Assembly: GCA_006538405.1 (NCBI GenBank)
Contig: BJKQ01000006.1
Location: 2,813,001 to 2,877,000 of the forward strand
DNA from: Hansfordia pulvinata
Taxonomy: Eukaryota; Ascomycota; Sordariomycetes; Xylariales
Direction of reading: 5' to 3'
Length of the DNA: 64,000 nt
In this document: positions 22,528 to 34,152 of the stretch, one piece after another
Position numbering within the stretch: position 1 is the stretch's first letter
How the letters are laid out: each line of letters opens with the position of its first letter
Position numbers and translations under genes: made by a program
Notes under the pieces: generated by a model
Seen by the model: only the letters and a program-made list of their open reading frames with translations
What the model was told of the DNA's origin: nothing
Databases searched by the model: none

Positions 22528-24471
22528 ATGGTGAACGAATACACCTACTCCCCAGTTCCCGAAAAGGCCATCCGCCTGTTGCGCTTCGCCCCCGACGCCG
22601 CTAGAGACAACCTCGCTTGTGAATTGGCGGACTTCCCCCTCGACGATGCGCCCAACTTCAACGCGCTCAGTTACTGCTGGGGCAGTCATGTACGGTCCGT
22701 TTCCATCCGGTGCAATGGCCGCGACTTGATGGTCACGCCTGTTCTCGTAGAGGCTCTACAAGACCTGCTCGAGGTCGACCGCGCGGGTGTCGAGTGGCTC
22801 TGGATTGACCAGGTCTGCATCGACCAGTCCAACCTGGCTGAGCGCGGCAGCCAGGTCAACATGATGAACGCGATCTACAGAACGTCCGAGAGGACCGTCA
22901 TCTGGCTAGGCTCCGCCATCTCCAACTTGAGAGCCGTTGATCCCCTTCTCGCCAACCTCTCCCGACTGTACAGCCAGGACATTGAGCCGACCGGCGCCCG
23001 CAGGCGGCGGCGCTACACCTCGGACGAGTTCAGAGCCCTTGGTCTGCCCCGCGATGGCGACCCCTCGTGGCGCGTGCTCGGGCACATCTTCTCCCGGCCC
23101 TGGTTTGTACGGTCTTGGGTGATTCAAGAGGCGGCTCTGTCCAGACAGACGCCCTGGTTGCTGTGCGGGACGCAGTTGCTGCCTTGGGAAGCGCTCATAT
23201 TCTCAGGGACGTGGATCGCGTCTATGGCCACCCAACTGGCCCCTATCGGCGAGTCGGGTGCATCGGCTACGGCCACCTTCCGGTCTCTCAAACTCTTCGG
23301 CGAGTTGGCTCATGTGGGCCTGCCTTGGGACTTGACAACGGCACTGAACAAGACGATCCGCTTCAGAGCCAGCAACCCTCGCGACCGCGTTTACTCCCTC
23401 GTCGGCCTGACGAGATTCGCCGACTCGACCGCGGATCTACCCCCGGCGCTACGCGCGACCTACGACCGCCCAGTTCGCGACGTGTTCCGCGACGTCACAC
23501 GGCACGTCATCGCAACTTCGGGCACGCTGCGCGTCTTGACCCTAATCCGCTACACCACCGACTGGGCCGCCTTGCCCTCGTGGGTGGTTGACTTCAATCG
23601 CGACGTCGAATGGGAGCGGCTTTCGTATTTTGCATGGACAACGACAACAGGGACGACGGCCGCCGCCAACGCTACTTCTGGCACCAAGCATGTTGTCGCC
23701 GAGGTTAGCAACCACGCTGCCGCCGGATGCCCAGTCGAACTCGTCGATTCGCCCGCAACATCACTAGATTCAGGGACCGCTTCTGACGGCGACGACGTAC
23801 TCTCCCTGCGCGGTTTCTGCGTCGATGCCATCGAGACGCAAAGTGCAATCATGTCAAGCCGCAGCCTCGGCGAGCGCGGGTCCGAGGTGCTCGAGGTATG
23901 GGCGCACGGATGTCGGCATCTGGTAGGCGGGGCCCGGTTCCCGACAACCAAGGCGCTAGCACAGGCGCTCATGGTGACGCTGTCGGCGGACTGGAACCTG
24001 ACGGGGAAGCAGCGTATGCTTGAGGCCGCCTCGGAGCAGGAGGAGACGATGATGCGACACTTCTGGGCGTACATGTGGGAGGCCCGGGACCGCCTGCTCG
24101 CCCGAGCCGACGCCGACACCGTGATGGGTGTTGTGCCCACGCTGCCTGACGAGTCGCGCCCCAACGGCACCACAGTCAATGATGACGCCAACGTCTTCGG
24201 CATGCACCTGGATGCCGCGCACAGACGCCGCGTCTTCTTCACGCGCGACCAGGCCTACATGGGCCTGGGCCCAGCCGCCCTGCAGCCGGGCGATGTGCTG
24301 TGCGTGCTGTTCGGCGGCGCGACGCCGATGGCGTTGCGCCCGGTCGACGGGGGCGGGACGGGGCGCTATCGCTTTGTTGGCGAGTGCTATGTCCCCGGCC
24401 TCATGGAAGGCGAGGCCGTCGAGGATCTAGAGGCGGGGCGGTACAGGGCAGGGACATTCAGTTTGGTGTAA
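22528..24471 (+). CDS. HET-domain (heterokaryon incompatibility) protein, 647 aa
   Basis: Intronless 647-codon gene. The HET domain (PF06985 type) fills roughly residues 45-215: FNALSYCWG opens it, LWIDQVCIDQSN and VNMMNAIYRTSERTVIWLG form the middle, and WFVRSWVIQEAAL with the Trp-Leu-Leu-Cys-Gly following closes it. A conserved NPRDRVYSLVGL follows near residue 290. The C-terminal half is variable and ends with the usual HET-protein tail about display of results and access (GDVLCVLFGGATPMALRP). These proteins mediate self/non-self recognition and programmed cell death on cell fusion; the HET domain is distantly TIR-like. No NACHT, ankyrin or WD repeats are attached, so this is a stand-alone HET protein. 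The start at 22528 (MVNEYTYSPVPEKAIRLLRF) fits the family; an open upstream extension of 253 codons is not family-like. Confidence 0.92.
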   Translation: MVNEYTYSPVPEKAIRLLRFAPDAARDNLACELADFPLDDAPNFNALSYCWGSHVRSVSIRCNGRDLMVTPVLVEALQDLLEVDRAGVEWLWIDQVCIDQSNLAERGSQVNMMNAIYRTSERTVIWLGSAISNLRAVDPLLANLSRLYSQDIEPTGARRRRRYTSDEFRALGLPRDGDPSWRVLGHIFSRPWFVRSWVIQEAALSRQTPWLLCGTQLLPWEALIFSGTWIASMATQLAPIGESGASATATFRSLKLFGELAHVGLPWDLTTALNKTIRFRASNPRDRVYSLVGLTRFADSTADLPPALRATYDRPVRDVFRDVTRHVIATSGTLRVLTLIRYTTDWAALPSWVVDFNRDVEWERLSYFAWTTTTGTTAAANATSGTKHVVAEVSNHAAAGCPVELVDSPATSLDSGTASDGDDVLSLRGFCVDAIETQSAIMSSRSLGERGSEVLEVWAHGCRHLVGGARFPTTKALAQALMVTLSADWNLTGKQRMLEAASEQEETMMRHFWAYMWEARDRLLARADADTVMGVVPTLPDESRPNGTTVNDDANVFGMHLDAAHRRRVFFTRDQAYMGLGPAALQPGDVLCVLFGGATPMALRPVDGGGTGRYRFVGECYVPGLMEGEAVEDLEAGRYRAGTFSLV

Positions 24472-25226
24472 ATCCGGATCCGTACTGTCCTTGATGGATG
24501 TGAGAACTTGACGGCCGTCGAAGGGAAACGCTCCATGGCGAGCAAGGACGAATGGCCACAATGTATCTACCAGGACGGAGTCATTTGGCACCACGTCGGT
24601 CGCTTTACTGACATCAAAGGTCCGTCGCCCGGCACTGCTCTGGCCTGGGAACTATTGTGAAGTTGCGGCCCGTTCCGAGATCCCCAAACGTCGATGCGGC
24701 GATGAGTGTGGTGGGTTAACGGGATTTTTGCACCGGGAAACAGGAAGTGCCAGTTTTATCGTGATCAATAAGGTCTCATCGTGTGTCCTCCGGCGTCTGG
24801 ATGCCAGAAGCGGCATGATCCCTGCTTGCGAGGGAACACTGGAGGGAGCCGGGTCGAGTACAGGGCATCACCCATGCAAGGGATCTTCACCGCAGGACGT
24901 GAGATCTCGAACCTCATACATCACGCCACAGCCACAAATGCTGGGGGCTTCAAGTTCGACTCTCCATTAAATAATAAGTATTAAAAGTACGTGGCCCGCA
25001 ACCGCCCGCGGAACCTTCTTTCTGGCCCTTGGGGGGGGGGGGGGGGGGGGGAGAGGGAGGAGAAGTGAAGATGCAAAACACATGACGCCGCGAGCAAATC
25101 TTTGCCCTCACTTTTTGTTCATTCCTCATTATACCACTGCACGACTCGCCGTCTCTCTTCTCCCCAAGGCACTTGCCGGGCAGAGAAGTGGGGGAGGGGT
25201 GGCGGAGAAGACTGCGGCATCTCTTC
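24472..25226. other. Convergent intergenic region, HET gene / chitin deacetylase
   Basis: Holds both 3' UTRs. Apart from the 21-base G tract there is no distinct feature. Confidence 0.4.
25031..25051. repeat. Poly(G) tract of 21 bases
   Basis: Uninterrupted run of 21 G, about 175 bp beyond the chitin-deacetylase stop codon and, on that gene's strand, a poly(C). The true length is likely uncertain given the other homopolymer problems in this window. Confidence 0.9.
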
Positions 25227-26855
25227 TCAGGCCGAGCGGTACCAGTTGGCCTTGGGGTCGCCGAGGCACTCGCCCACGGTGACGGCGGTGTAGCCGAGCT
25301 CCTTGATCTTCTCGAGCATGTGCTCTGACAGGGTGGTGGCGGACTGCTCGTGGATGTCATGGGCGATGACGAGGGCGCTGTCGTCGTCGGGGTTCTTGCC
25401 GACAAAGTAGTCGTCGAAGAAGCCCAGGGCGTTGCCGATCTGCGAGGGCTCCGTGTTGAGGTAGTCCTGCGTGTCGAGGTCGAAGTAGATGATGTGGTAG
25501 CCCAGTGCGCGCAGGTCGCTCTCGCAGCCGCTCTCGGCGGTGCAGGAGGAGTAAGGGGGTCGCATGTAGGTCGGGAAGAAGCCCAGAACGTTGCGCAGCG
25601 CCATCTCGTTCTTGTACATCTCGTTGCGCCGCCGGGCTGCGTCGAGCGTGCTCAAGTCCGCGTGCGACCAAGTGTGCGAGGCGATTTGGTGGCCGGCCGA
25701 GTTCATGCGTCTATTTTTTTTGGGGGGAAGGGGTCAGTGATGAGCTCTGTGGTTGTTTTGTCTTACACAGTTGTTGCTTTCTCACTGGGTGTTGGGGTAG
25801 ATCAGGGGGCGGCCAGGGGATAGATGAGCTACCAAACGTGAGGCTTGGACTGAACAGGCCCTCGTGCATACAGTATATATAGTCCCGAAAAGATAAGGAC
25901 AGAAAAAGAGAAGAGAAAAGAAGACTTACTGCAGGAGAGCAGGCCAGGGAAGGCTAGTGTCGTCGACGGAACCCGCGAGTTGACGTCGCCCGAGACGAAG
26001 AAGGTGGCCTTGGCGCCGTAGCTCTCGAGGAGGTCGAGTAGACCCGAAGTGTAAGCGCCCGGCCCGTCGTCATAGGTTAGCGCCACGTCCCCCTCGTTGA
26101 CACAGCTGTAGATGCCCGCGCCACCGTACAGGACGCCGCCGTTGAGGGGGCGGGCGACCGTCGACGTGTTAGTGCCGCTGGGCACCTTGTTGGCGTCGCA
26201 CGCCGGGCCGTAGAGGAATAGACAGTCGGGCGCCGCACAGTAGTCCTCCGACGTGCCGCACCACCTGTGCGTGCGTGTAAGTGATATGTTCAGGCTTCCG
26301 GATGACAAAGGTGCCTCCTCGCCAGGCATATACACATACGTATATATATTTTGCCAGCGATGGGGAGTGAGAGTGAGAGGAAGAGGTTGGGTGGGGGGAG
26401 GAGGGGGGTTTACCCAGCAGCCGAACAACACTCGTCCGCAGCACAGCTCTTGTTGTTAAAGTCGGGACCGCAGCGGTCGGTGTCGTCGTCGTCGCCACCG
26501 TCGTCGCCGCCGCCACCACCGCCCGTCTCACAAGTCCCGAACTCCGGCTGGCATCCATCACCACAGTAGGCGGTTGTGCTTCCACAGTAGCCGCTAGTCC
26601 TAGTCAGCGATTCTCTTCTCTCTTTTCTTTCATCTGCGTAGCTGGTAGGGGGCTTAAGACAGACTCAACGACTTACTATTGTGAGCAGCATTGCAGGTTG
26701 GAGGGGCAAGTGTAGCCGTCGCTGCCGGCCCCGGTGTTTCCGCACGTGTTGTCGGGCGAGGTGCTCTGCCTCCGGAAGTAAGAAGGCATGGCCGAGGCTG
26801 GCATGCCGGCCACGCTGCCGGCCAGGGCAAGGAGAGCCAGGCTGAAGGACCGCAT
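25227..26855 (-). CDS. Secreted chitin deacetylase with two CBM18 chitin-binding modules, frame interrupted
   Basis: Extracellular enzyme predicted to remove acetyl groups from chitin (carbohydrate esterase family 4). Exons: 26855-26677, 26593-26414, 26264-25930, 25710-25227; about 392 residues. Signal peptide MRSFSLALLALAGSVAG. The first CBM18 (CCSQYGYCGSTTAYCGDGC) is completed by intron 1, the second (CAADECCSAAGWCGTSEDYC) by intron 2, with a Gly/Asp linker between. The NodB catalytic domain has LTYDDGPG, GHQIASHTWSH (metal-binding His pair), YMRPPYSS, a FDLDTQDY strand and ALVIAHDIH. The frame breaks at the GGG run (25972-25974 on the plus strand as CCC). Adding one base restores GSVDDTSLPWPALLQ, and only then does the GTAAGT intron join in phase to RMNSAGHQIASH. 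Likely roles are cell-wall remodelling or hiding chitin from host chitinases. I see no GPI signal. Confidence 0.92.
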
Positions 26856-29271
26856 ATTATTCTCTTGATTTCTTTCTCCCCAACTTGGTCAAAAGTTTAT
26901 GCTATAGGCACAGCGAGAATAGGCGCTTGTGTCAGACGTCGAGCAGTGAGCTTGATGTAGAGAAGAGGCCCGAGACGCGGCAAGGGGGGGGAGTGTCTTC
27001 GTGCTGCTATTAAATACGTGTAGGGCCGCCGGCGACGGCGACACCCCGAGACCCGAGCTCGCGAGCTGGATGTGACGCTGCGCCAGGGCGCAAGCCTCGA
27101 ATCGCAAGTTGACACCATCTCCGCGTAGCTGTCGACGGTGCTCATGTCGGAACCTGCATGGGCGTCCGCCCGACCATCCACTCAGATCATCGGCTCGGGG
27201 CGTGATCCCGGCACTTCCCAGGGGTTCGGCCAATGATGACGGTCTGGTTCAGCCCCATCCTCGTGAGCCGGCCGCGATCGATGCCACAAGATTCTCGCAT
27301 GGTGCAGCAAGCCCCGCTGAACGAGCTGCGACTCACAAAGCGCTGGGCTAGTGCTTTGAGATCTGACCGTGCCTTGGCGTGTGTTGAAACCCAGAGAGGG
27401 CCCCGAGAGTTCACCCCAATACTCGTACAGTCGCGGGCTCCCACGTGTGTCTCCTGGGTATGCGCATGTCGTCAAGCCTTTGAGCTTGTGTACCAAAGTG
27501 CCCCGCGCACTGACAGACACCCGAAGGGTGCCAAACAAGGCTGAGTAGCGCGAGATTTCCTCGGTTTCCAGACAATAAATGGAAGGCCACTGAGGCGACA
27601 TTCCCGTCTCCCGGTCGCATGCAACGGTCAGCAATCTGCTTGTTAGCTGGGCCGCAGCAGATACTCCAACGAGCGGCTCGCTTAAGTCCAGAACAGGGCA
27701 ACAGAGGACCGACAGAGAGGCCGAGCAGGCGTCATGGTGACAGAAACGGGCGAATGAGCGATGTGACCGTAAGCTCGACACGAAAGATCCGAGCTGGAAG
27801 AACCCTTCAGCCATCCAGAGAGGGCATCCGGGCCGTCCCCGGTAACGTGCCACGCAGAGCAGATTAGACTCGTCCGACGACGACGTCGTGTAGCATGCCC
27901 GCGCTGTGCGGGGCGGTCGCCGATCTATAGTACGTGCACCATTCAGACGCGGCCGCGATAGCCCGCCAAGGTTGTCCCTGGTTCGCTGATGAGACGTTGG
28001 CTTTGCCGCCAAGCTGAGGTGCAGAAGTCGTCCAAGCGACCTCGGGCCAAATACGAGCTCTCACGCCTTGGTGACCTTGCAAAACCGGCGAGGCCTAGAA
28101 CAAGGGCGGCGGGCTTCTGTCCTTCGCAGAGGCCCCTTTTGCTTCCAGTCTGGCCCTGTCCGTGGGCCGCGCCGACCAAGACGTCGAGCAGCGCGTCTGC
28201 GATCGCGGGCTTTGTTCTGACATGAAAAGAAAAAGAAAAGGTCGGAAAGAGGAACCAACACAGAAACCCTTGCATTCTGGCCAGATTCGGCGCAATCGGC
28301 CAAACTTGGCTTCCGCTAATGCATCAGATGTCCAGAACACGGGAGGTCTGGGTGATGCTCAAGCGCGTCACGCCCCGAAGCCCCAATTCCCGCCACAGTC
28401 GGTCACGGACTGAATGGGCAAGGCTGGCCGCAACGGCGGCGCTGCTCGGAGCGTGCGAGTGGTCGGCAGGGTATGTGCCGACTTGGACATACGGCTACTG
28501 AGAGGGGATCAGGCGGTGGTGGTCTCAATCGGAACGTGGAAAATCTGCACTCAGCAATATATCATGCAATACGACTTTGGACTTTGTGAGCCCGACTCGG
28601 CCCACGGACGGGGCTCTCGGGGTTCAACCCAAAGTTGTTGATTGTCGACAGCCCTGGCGGTTGGCATCTCTGCAGTTGGGCTTCCAGGGGTCATGTTGCT
28701 GGACATTTTGTTGCAAGAAATGCGAGTTGAAGCCCGGCGGGCTTGTGCTGGGCGGGGAAAAGCAACAAACCCTTGGCGTACAGCGTGCGCATGTGCGAAT
28801 ACGCAAGAATTCAGCCGCCGAGCATTAGCTCGCGACGAGTCCTTTTGCCGTGCAACCGCACCACCTGTACGACACAGACAGGGGCAGCGAAGTCGCCCTG
28901 AGGAGACAGCTTGCAACCATGTCCCGGGCTTGGGGAGCCGAGGAGCTGAACACGAGAAGACACGCGTGACGGCAGAGACTCCTCGCGTGGTGCGTGCGGC
29001 TGGGTGAAAGTGCCGTGCTGTCACATCGCCGCAAAAGGGACGATGCTACTTATCGAAGTTCTGCGGGGAAGACGCGGTACGAGTATGTCTGAGAACAGCC
29101 AGGCGACCCTGTCAGCCAATGACAGCTGGCGTTCTCTCGGACCCGAGCCGTGAGGTCTCGGCGGAGTGAGAACCGGCGAACCGAGTGACGATGCGGCGGC
29201 TCACGGGCCGGCGCGGAGGCCGGCGCGGGACCGACACGTGGGGTTCCGTCGGCGTGCTTGAACCTGAAGGA

Positions 29272-29323
29272 GGCCGGAGTGGCGACTGTGGACAGGCCGG
29301 AGTGGCGACTGTGGACCGGCCGG
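29272..29323. repeat. 23-bp direct repeat, two units
   Basis: GGCCGGAGTGGCGACTGTGG plus AC occurs at 29272-29293 and again at 29295-29316, followed by the first six bases of a third copy. No terminal inverted repeats or coding sequence nearby, so it is not a transposon end. Confidence 0.85.
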
Positions 29324-30304
29324 GGGTGGGGCGCCGATCGAGGAGCTGCGCTTGGTGGACGCAGGTTTGATGCAGATAGACGAGCAGTGGAAAAGGCGAG
29401 CAGACTGCGCTCGTATGTGCCCGAACGATGGGCCGACTTCAGAAGCTCGCTCGTGGGCTGAGGGGTGGGAATGTGCGTGTGGGCCGGGGTCCGCGGACCC
29501 GTTGATGTTGTGCTTTGCCCACCCTGTCAAGCCCGGTCCGGGTCCGAAGCACGCTGAAGCACAGCCACGGGAAAGTCAGGTCTTCGTATGTACATGGAGC
29601 ATGTAGGTGGGTGGGCAACGCCGATCGTGCCTTTGGAGAGGCCGAGATGGCATTGTGGCAAGTCTCTGAAGGCTGGGGTGCATGTGCCTGACCTTCGTAA
29701 GTTGTGTATGGTGATGGGTGTAGGCAGGTCGGGCGGGTATGTTCGATGGATAATTGGCAGAAGTCGACAAACTGGTATGGACATCCATAGTAGTCGCCCA
29801 GGCAGGCACCTTCGATATTGTTCGGGTGCATACCCGTAGTCGACTCTTAGGACGGACGGCGATGCAGCGGTAGGTAGTCGCGGCTCGGTGTCTAACTGCT
29901 GGCGACTGCCTTCTTCCATTGAGAGAGCGATTCCCAGACACACACGGCAGGTGCCGCCGCGCCATTGTCAGGTACATATATCCGAGAAAGCACATGTATG
30001 GAATTACCGTACCTTAGGTACCTTGCATCTGATTCATGTATCAGCAAGACTTCCATAGTCAGATATATGGTAAAGATTGAACTTCGTGGGATCTAATGCA
30101 TCCGTGGGCGTGGCCTCGATTCATAGCGGCATCTGCTTTCTTACCTACCTACAGAATGGAAGTAGACTGTAAAGTAGAGGTCTCTACTTCGAATAGCCAG
30201 GGTCCTCGTACGAGTACGCGTACGGACTCGCGGAGTACGGGTACACGGATCGCCGACGCGCCCGGAGGGCCGTGTCACACACTGGAGCACCAGCACTGCT
30301 GGCC

Positions 30305-30318
30305 TACGAGTACTCGTA
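30305..30318. repeat. 14-bp perfect palindrome TACGAGTACTCGTA, copy 1
   Basis: Exact self-complementary 14-mer. Identical copies occur at 49823 and 54724, all intergenic. Confidence 0.85.
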
Positions 30319-32751
30319 GTACCCCACACATCCGGAATGCTATTAAGTGTTTCCAACCAGATAATACGAGTACAGACGACACTGGGGTCAGGTAAAGGCC
30401 AGGAGGTGGGTACTTGTATGGAGCACTCCATCTGCTCGCGCTTGGCGAATGAGGCGCAGTGCGGGCAGTTGACGAATTCACATTCATTGACCACAACACC
30501 TATACGTACACGGGGATCCGTACACGGAACTTTACACATGAGCAATTCCAATGAGACTCGAGGCCATCTGGGCAACCGAGAGCACCGCCTCAGACACGAA
30601 AGTAGAGAGAGGTAAATAAGTTAGTCGCAGACCTCTAGATGGTACCTAGGTACAGATTCATAGCCGCCAGCCGTCGGGTCTACTCGTAAGACTAAGTGCT
30701 GGATACATGTGTTCATTTCCACAAGGCACTCAAGTCGATGAGGTACTCGTACCTACTGGCCGTCATGGTCTCCGGGGGATCGAAAAGTTGCCGCTCGCCG
30801 TCCAAGGATGACGGCCGCGGGCCCGATCGAAGAATCCCTCAATCCAACCGCGGCCCTGGGCAGGCGCCCGACCATGCGTGCCAGGCTGCCTTGTGTGGGG
30901 CTGGTGCAAGTGTTCTGGTGCGCCGGCAGAAACAAAGGATGCTTCTTTGCCCACCACTGTTCTCGTAGCTGGGCGACTCGGCCCATCATGGATGGTGGAT
31001 CGGATGGCGGCAGTCGACAGCAGGACCAGGCAGGGCGGCCCGATGGCGCTACGCGAGCGACCACGGCGCCAGCTTTGGGGGTTTCGCGCCGCCTCTTCTG
31101 CCTGCCGTGTGCGTGCCTGCGCGTTCGCGTCCCCCCTACGCCCCCTACGTCCCCTTCCAATGTGTTAGATTGAGCGGGCGCTAAACGGAGGGCTGAGACT
31201 TGGCCATTTCCAACAATGAAATGCCTGGATACGGAAAGGAGTTGCGGCCGATGGCGCCAGAGGCCCCGCAATGCCCAATACCTAGCTGACAGACGGGCAC
31301 TCGGGACGCTACCATGATGATCGTTTGGTATAATAAGCGGGCAGAGCGGAGAGAGGTGTGAGAGGCGTGAGAGGGACGCGGACGACTGGCGGACTGGGAG
31401 TCCTCCCATGCACCCATGCCAAGCAAGCTACAGTGGCAAGATTGCATCATAGCCTCAAGCACACGCGAGCCGTTTCCAATTCGCACTCACCGCAGCGGTG
31501 GTGGTGGCCGTGCACGCCCAGCCTGCTTGTCTGTCTGGCACCTGGCTCCCATGTCTGGCTTCTCATAGAGTTGCCGTAAAATGTCTGGCCCGCCTGTACG
31601 GCCAATACGCGGTCTCGCATTTGACGCAGGCTGCGTGAATCGGTCTTGGATCGCGCGGATCGGCGAGGTAGTGAGGCTGACAGTTGAGCTTGTCAGTCAT
31701 CAGTCTGGCAAAGGCTGGTCAAGATTAGATCTACCTTATCATTACATAGGCGCGGTACCTTAGGTACTCGTACTCATAATAGTATCTCCAGATACAGTCC
31801 ACGAGTCAGTCACTGCATCTCTCGACCCCAGACGACAATTATCTGGGGCCCCGGTGCAAGGCGGCACGGACACATCCAATGTAGCTCAGATTCACGGTTG
31901 GTAGTAGGTGTAGACATGGATGGACCAGTACGAGTATCATGTATTTCCAACTATTGCGTTTGCATGCAGCTTCGGTCATAAGAAGCCATTCGACCGGGAC
32001 GTGTCTTGTCACACTCATTGAAGCTCGCTCATCAGCCTGCGGACCGGATTGTCGCCAAGCAGCCCATTTCGGGTAACACGGGGATCCCCTGAGCGGCGCG
32101 GCGCGGCGCTGCGTGTGTGGTTTTTGCCTGCGCGTAGCTGCGCCTGTGCTGCGCCTTCCTGTCAGCCGATGAGCACGAGTACAACTTGGTAGGTCGAGAA
32201 ATGTGCGATCATGTAGGTACCTGATTGCACACACCTTCCGCTACTTCTGTGCCGCACGGGGACATGTACCTGTACCCACTACCATGGCTAAGGCTCCCAT
32301 TGATATCTGATGCCATCCCCGTCTCATCAGCCGCTCTTTCTTTCCAGCATTTCCCGCAACTGCCTCCGGTACTACTTGTACTTACGACCGCCCGCTCGAC
32401 TTGGCAGCAACAACCCGCCCGAAAGACACAATCCCGACTGGAAGGAGCGCAAAGAATTGAAAGGACGGGAGGTACTCGGACGTGCCTGCCCACCTGTGTA
32501 TACCACAACCGGCCCTGAAAACCGATCCCGCCCAAAGAGGCGAAAGTCTGCACGCACACGAAACCGCAACCGCCGCCAATCCTCAGACGCCACCACTGCC
32601 ACCCCTTCCTCCTCGCCCCCTCCGTCCGACTCTCGACCGCCGTCCGTCTCTCTCACCCTCGTCTTGCTTGCTTCTCCATACAAGGTTTATCTCTGCTCCT
32701 CCCAACGCGAACCCGTCCGGCCGCGAGCAGTACATACCTTACATATATGCC

Positions 32752-34152
32752 ATGTCCGCGTCCGGCCCCGACAGAGGCCTGCTTCCCTCTCCCACCTTCC
32801 ACCCCTACGCCCAAGTCGACGACATGAACGCCAACGCCAACCCCATCCCCCGGCCCCGCCCCAAGCCAAAAGGCGTCCTCGGCGGCATTTCCATCGTCCA
32901 GGCCCTGTCCTACGCCCTCGACTGGATCATCCTCATCGTCCTCGCCGTCGCCGGCGCCATCCTCGGCAAGGTCAAGCCCAACATGCGCCACTTCAGCCTC
33001 CAGGACCCCAACATATCCTTCCCCTTCACCGAGCACGAGACGGTCAACTCGGCTCTGCTTCTCGTCTGCAACGCCGTCATCCCAGTCGCCGTCATCTTCG
33101 TCGTCACCCTGCTCTTCGTCCCTGGGCCCACCGTCCCTCCCGGCACCCCCCGCTCCCTCATCTGGAAGCGCAAGCTGTGGGAGCTGCACACCGGCTGGCT
33201 CGGTCTTGCCGCCGCCCTATGCGGCGCTTGGTGGATCACGTCCATGATGAAGAACCTCTTCGGCAAGCCGCGCCCCGACCTGCTGGTCCGTTGCCAGCCC
33301 GACCTTGAGAACTGGTTCCAACACGTCGCCGGATTCCACACCCCCAACGACAACGGCACCTTTCCCGCCGCCGGTGCCCCCTACAATGGCCAGCTCGTGA
33401 TGGCCTCCATCTGCCAGAACACGGACGAGCACATCATGTTTGACGGCTTCCGCAGTTATCCCTCGGGCCACTCGAGCTCTGCTGCCGCTGGCCTCATCTA
33501 CCTGTCTCTGTTCCTGGCTAGCAAATTCGTCACCACCCTGCCCTTTGTCCCCAGCGAGTCCTATTCCAAGGTCGGCACGTCTGCCTTCCCTTCGCGCGCC
33601 AGGGATCCCGCCTCCTCGAGCAGCGAGGACCTTTCCGATCCCGCTGCCGCCAAACAATTCGCCTACCACAGCTCCCAGGTCTCCTCCATCCGCCGACAAG
33701 CCGCCGCCCCTCCCATCTACTTGCTGCTGTTAACCCTGCTGCCTTTCTTCCTCGCCATTTTCATCGCAGGCTCTCGTTGGTCCGACTTCCGGCACCACGG
33801 CTTCGACATTCTGTTTGGCTTCATCATCGGCACCATCTCTGCCTTTTTCTCCTTCCGCTACTACCACCTGCCGCTCACATCCGGCGCTGGCTGGGCCTGG
33901 GGCCCGCGCAGCCACGACAAGGCGTTCTGGGCCGGCGTTGGCTCTTACAGCTTCGCCACGGACAAGGAGCGCTACGGCGTAGTCAACGGCGCAGTCAGTG
34001 ATCCCGAGGAACGCCTTGCGCCAGCGTACCCGCCACGCCCAGGCGCTGGCCCCAACGATTTTGAGATGCGCACACGCTATGGCGGTGGTTCAGGGCCCGA
34101 GGATTTCGAGCACCAGGCGACTAACACCGCCTATCAAGGAGCGCGGATGTGA
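32752..34152 (+). CDS. DPP1: PAP2-family lipid phosphate phosphatase (DPP1/LPP type)
   Basis: Intronless 466-codon integral membrane protein of the type 2 phosphatidic acid phosphatase superfamily, predicted to dephosphorylate diacylglycerol pyrophosphate, phosphatidate or lyso-phosphatidate. All three catalytic motifs are present: KNLFGKPRP (K-x6-RP), YPSGHSSSA (PSGH), and SRWSDFRHHGFD (SR-x5-H-x3-D). About six membrane segments surround them, starting with ALDWIILIVLAVAGAILG near residue 60. There is a Ser-rich loop between motif 2 and the segment before motif 3 (around residues 270-310) that is longer than in the yeast enzyme. The start MSASGPDRGLLPSPTF is taken at 32752; the frame is open further upstream but that sequence is not protein-like. 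Location is probably vacuole, ER or Golgi. Substrate within the superfamily is not settled by sequence. Confidence 0.9.
   Translation: MSASGPDRGLLPSPTFHPYAQVDDMNANANPIPRPRPKPKGVLGGISIVQALSYALDWIILIVLAVAGAILGKVKPNMRHFSLQDPNISFPFTEHETVNSALLLVCNAVIPVAVIFVVTLLFVPGPTVPPGTPRSLIWKRKLWELHTGWLGLAAALCGAWWITSMMKNLFGKPRPDLLVRCQPDLENWFQHVAGFHTPNDNGTFPAAGAPYNGQLVMASICQNTDEHIMFDGFRSYPSGHSSSAAAGLIYLSLFLASKFVTTLPFVPSESYSKVGTSAFPSRARDPASSSSEDLSDPAAAKQFAYHSSQVSSIRRQAAAPPIYLLLLTLLPFFLAIFIAGSRWSDFRHHGFDILFGFIIGTISAFFSFRYYHLPLTSGAGWAWGPRSHDKAFWAGVGSYSFATDKERYGVVNGAVSDPEERLAPAYPPRPGAGPNDFEMRTRYGGGSGPEDFEHQATNTAYQGARM

Larger units (their letters stand above)
26856..32751. other. 5.9 kb gene-poor region
   Basis: The largest gap in the window. 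Many short frames exist (for example 27182-28012 and 30753-31409, both minus) but none has domain-like sequence, splice continuity or a family motif. It contains a 23-bp direct repeat (29272-29316), a 14-bp perfect palindrome (30305-30318) and TACCTTAGGTACC-like words (30005-30022, 31748-31760). A long noncoding RNA or a fast-evolving small gene could be missed by eye. Confidence 0.45.

Noticed and set aside
27182..28012. 276-codon minus-strand open frame
   Set aside because: No family motif and composition follows the local GC content; mixed frames on both strands are equally open.
29200..29330. Repeats near 29.2 kb as the end of a transposon
   Set aside because: Only a short direct repeat; no inverted termini, target-site duplication or transposase fragment.
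30753..31409. 218-codon minus-strand open frame in the 5.9-kb gap
   Set aside because: No recognisable domain and no splice or start context support.
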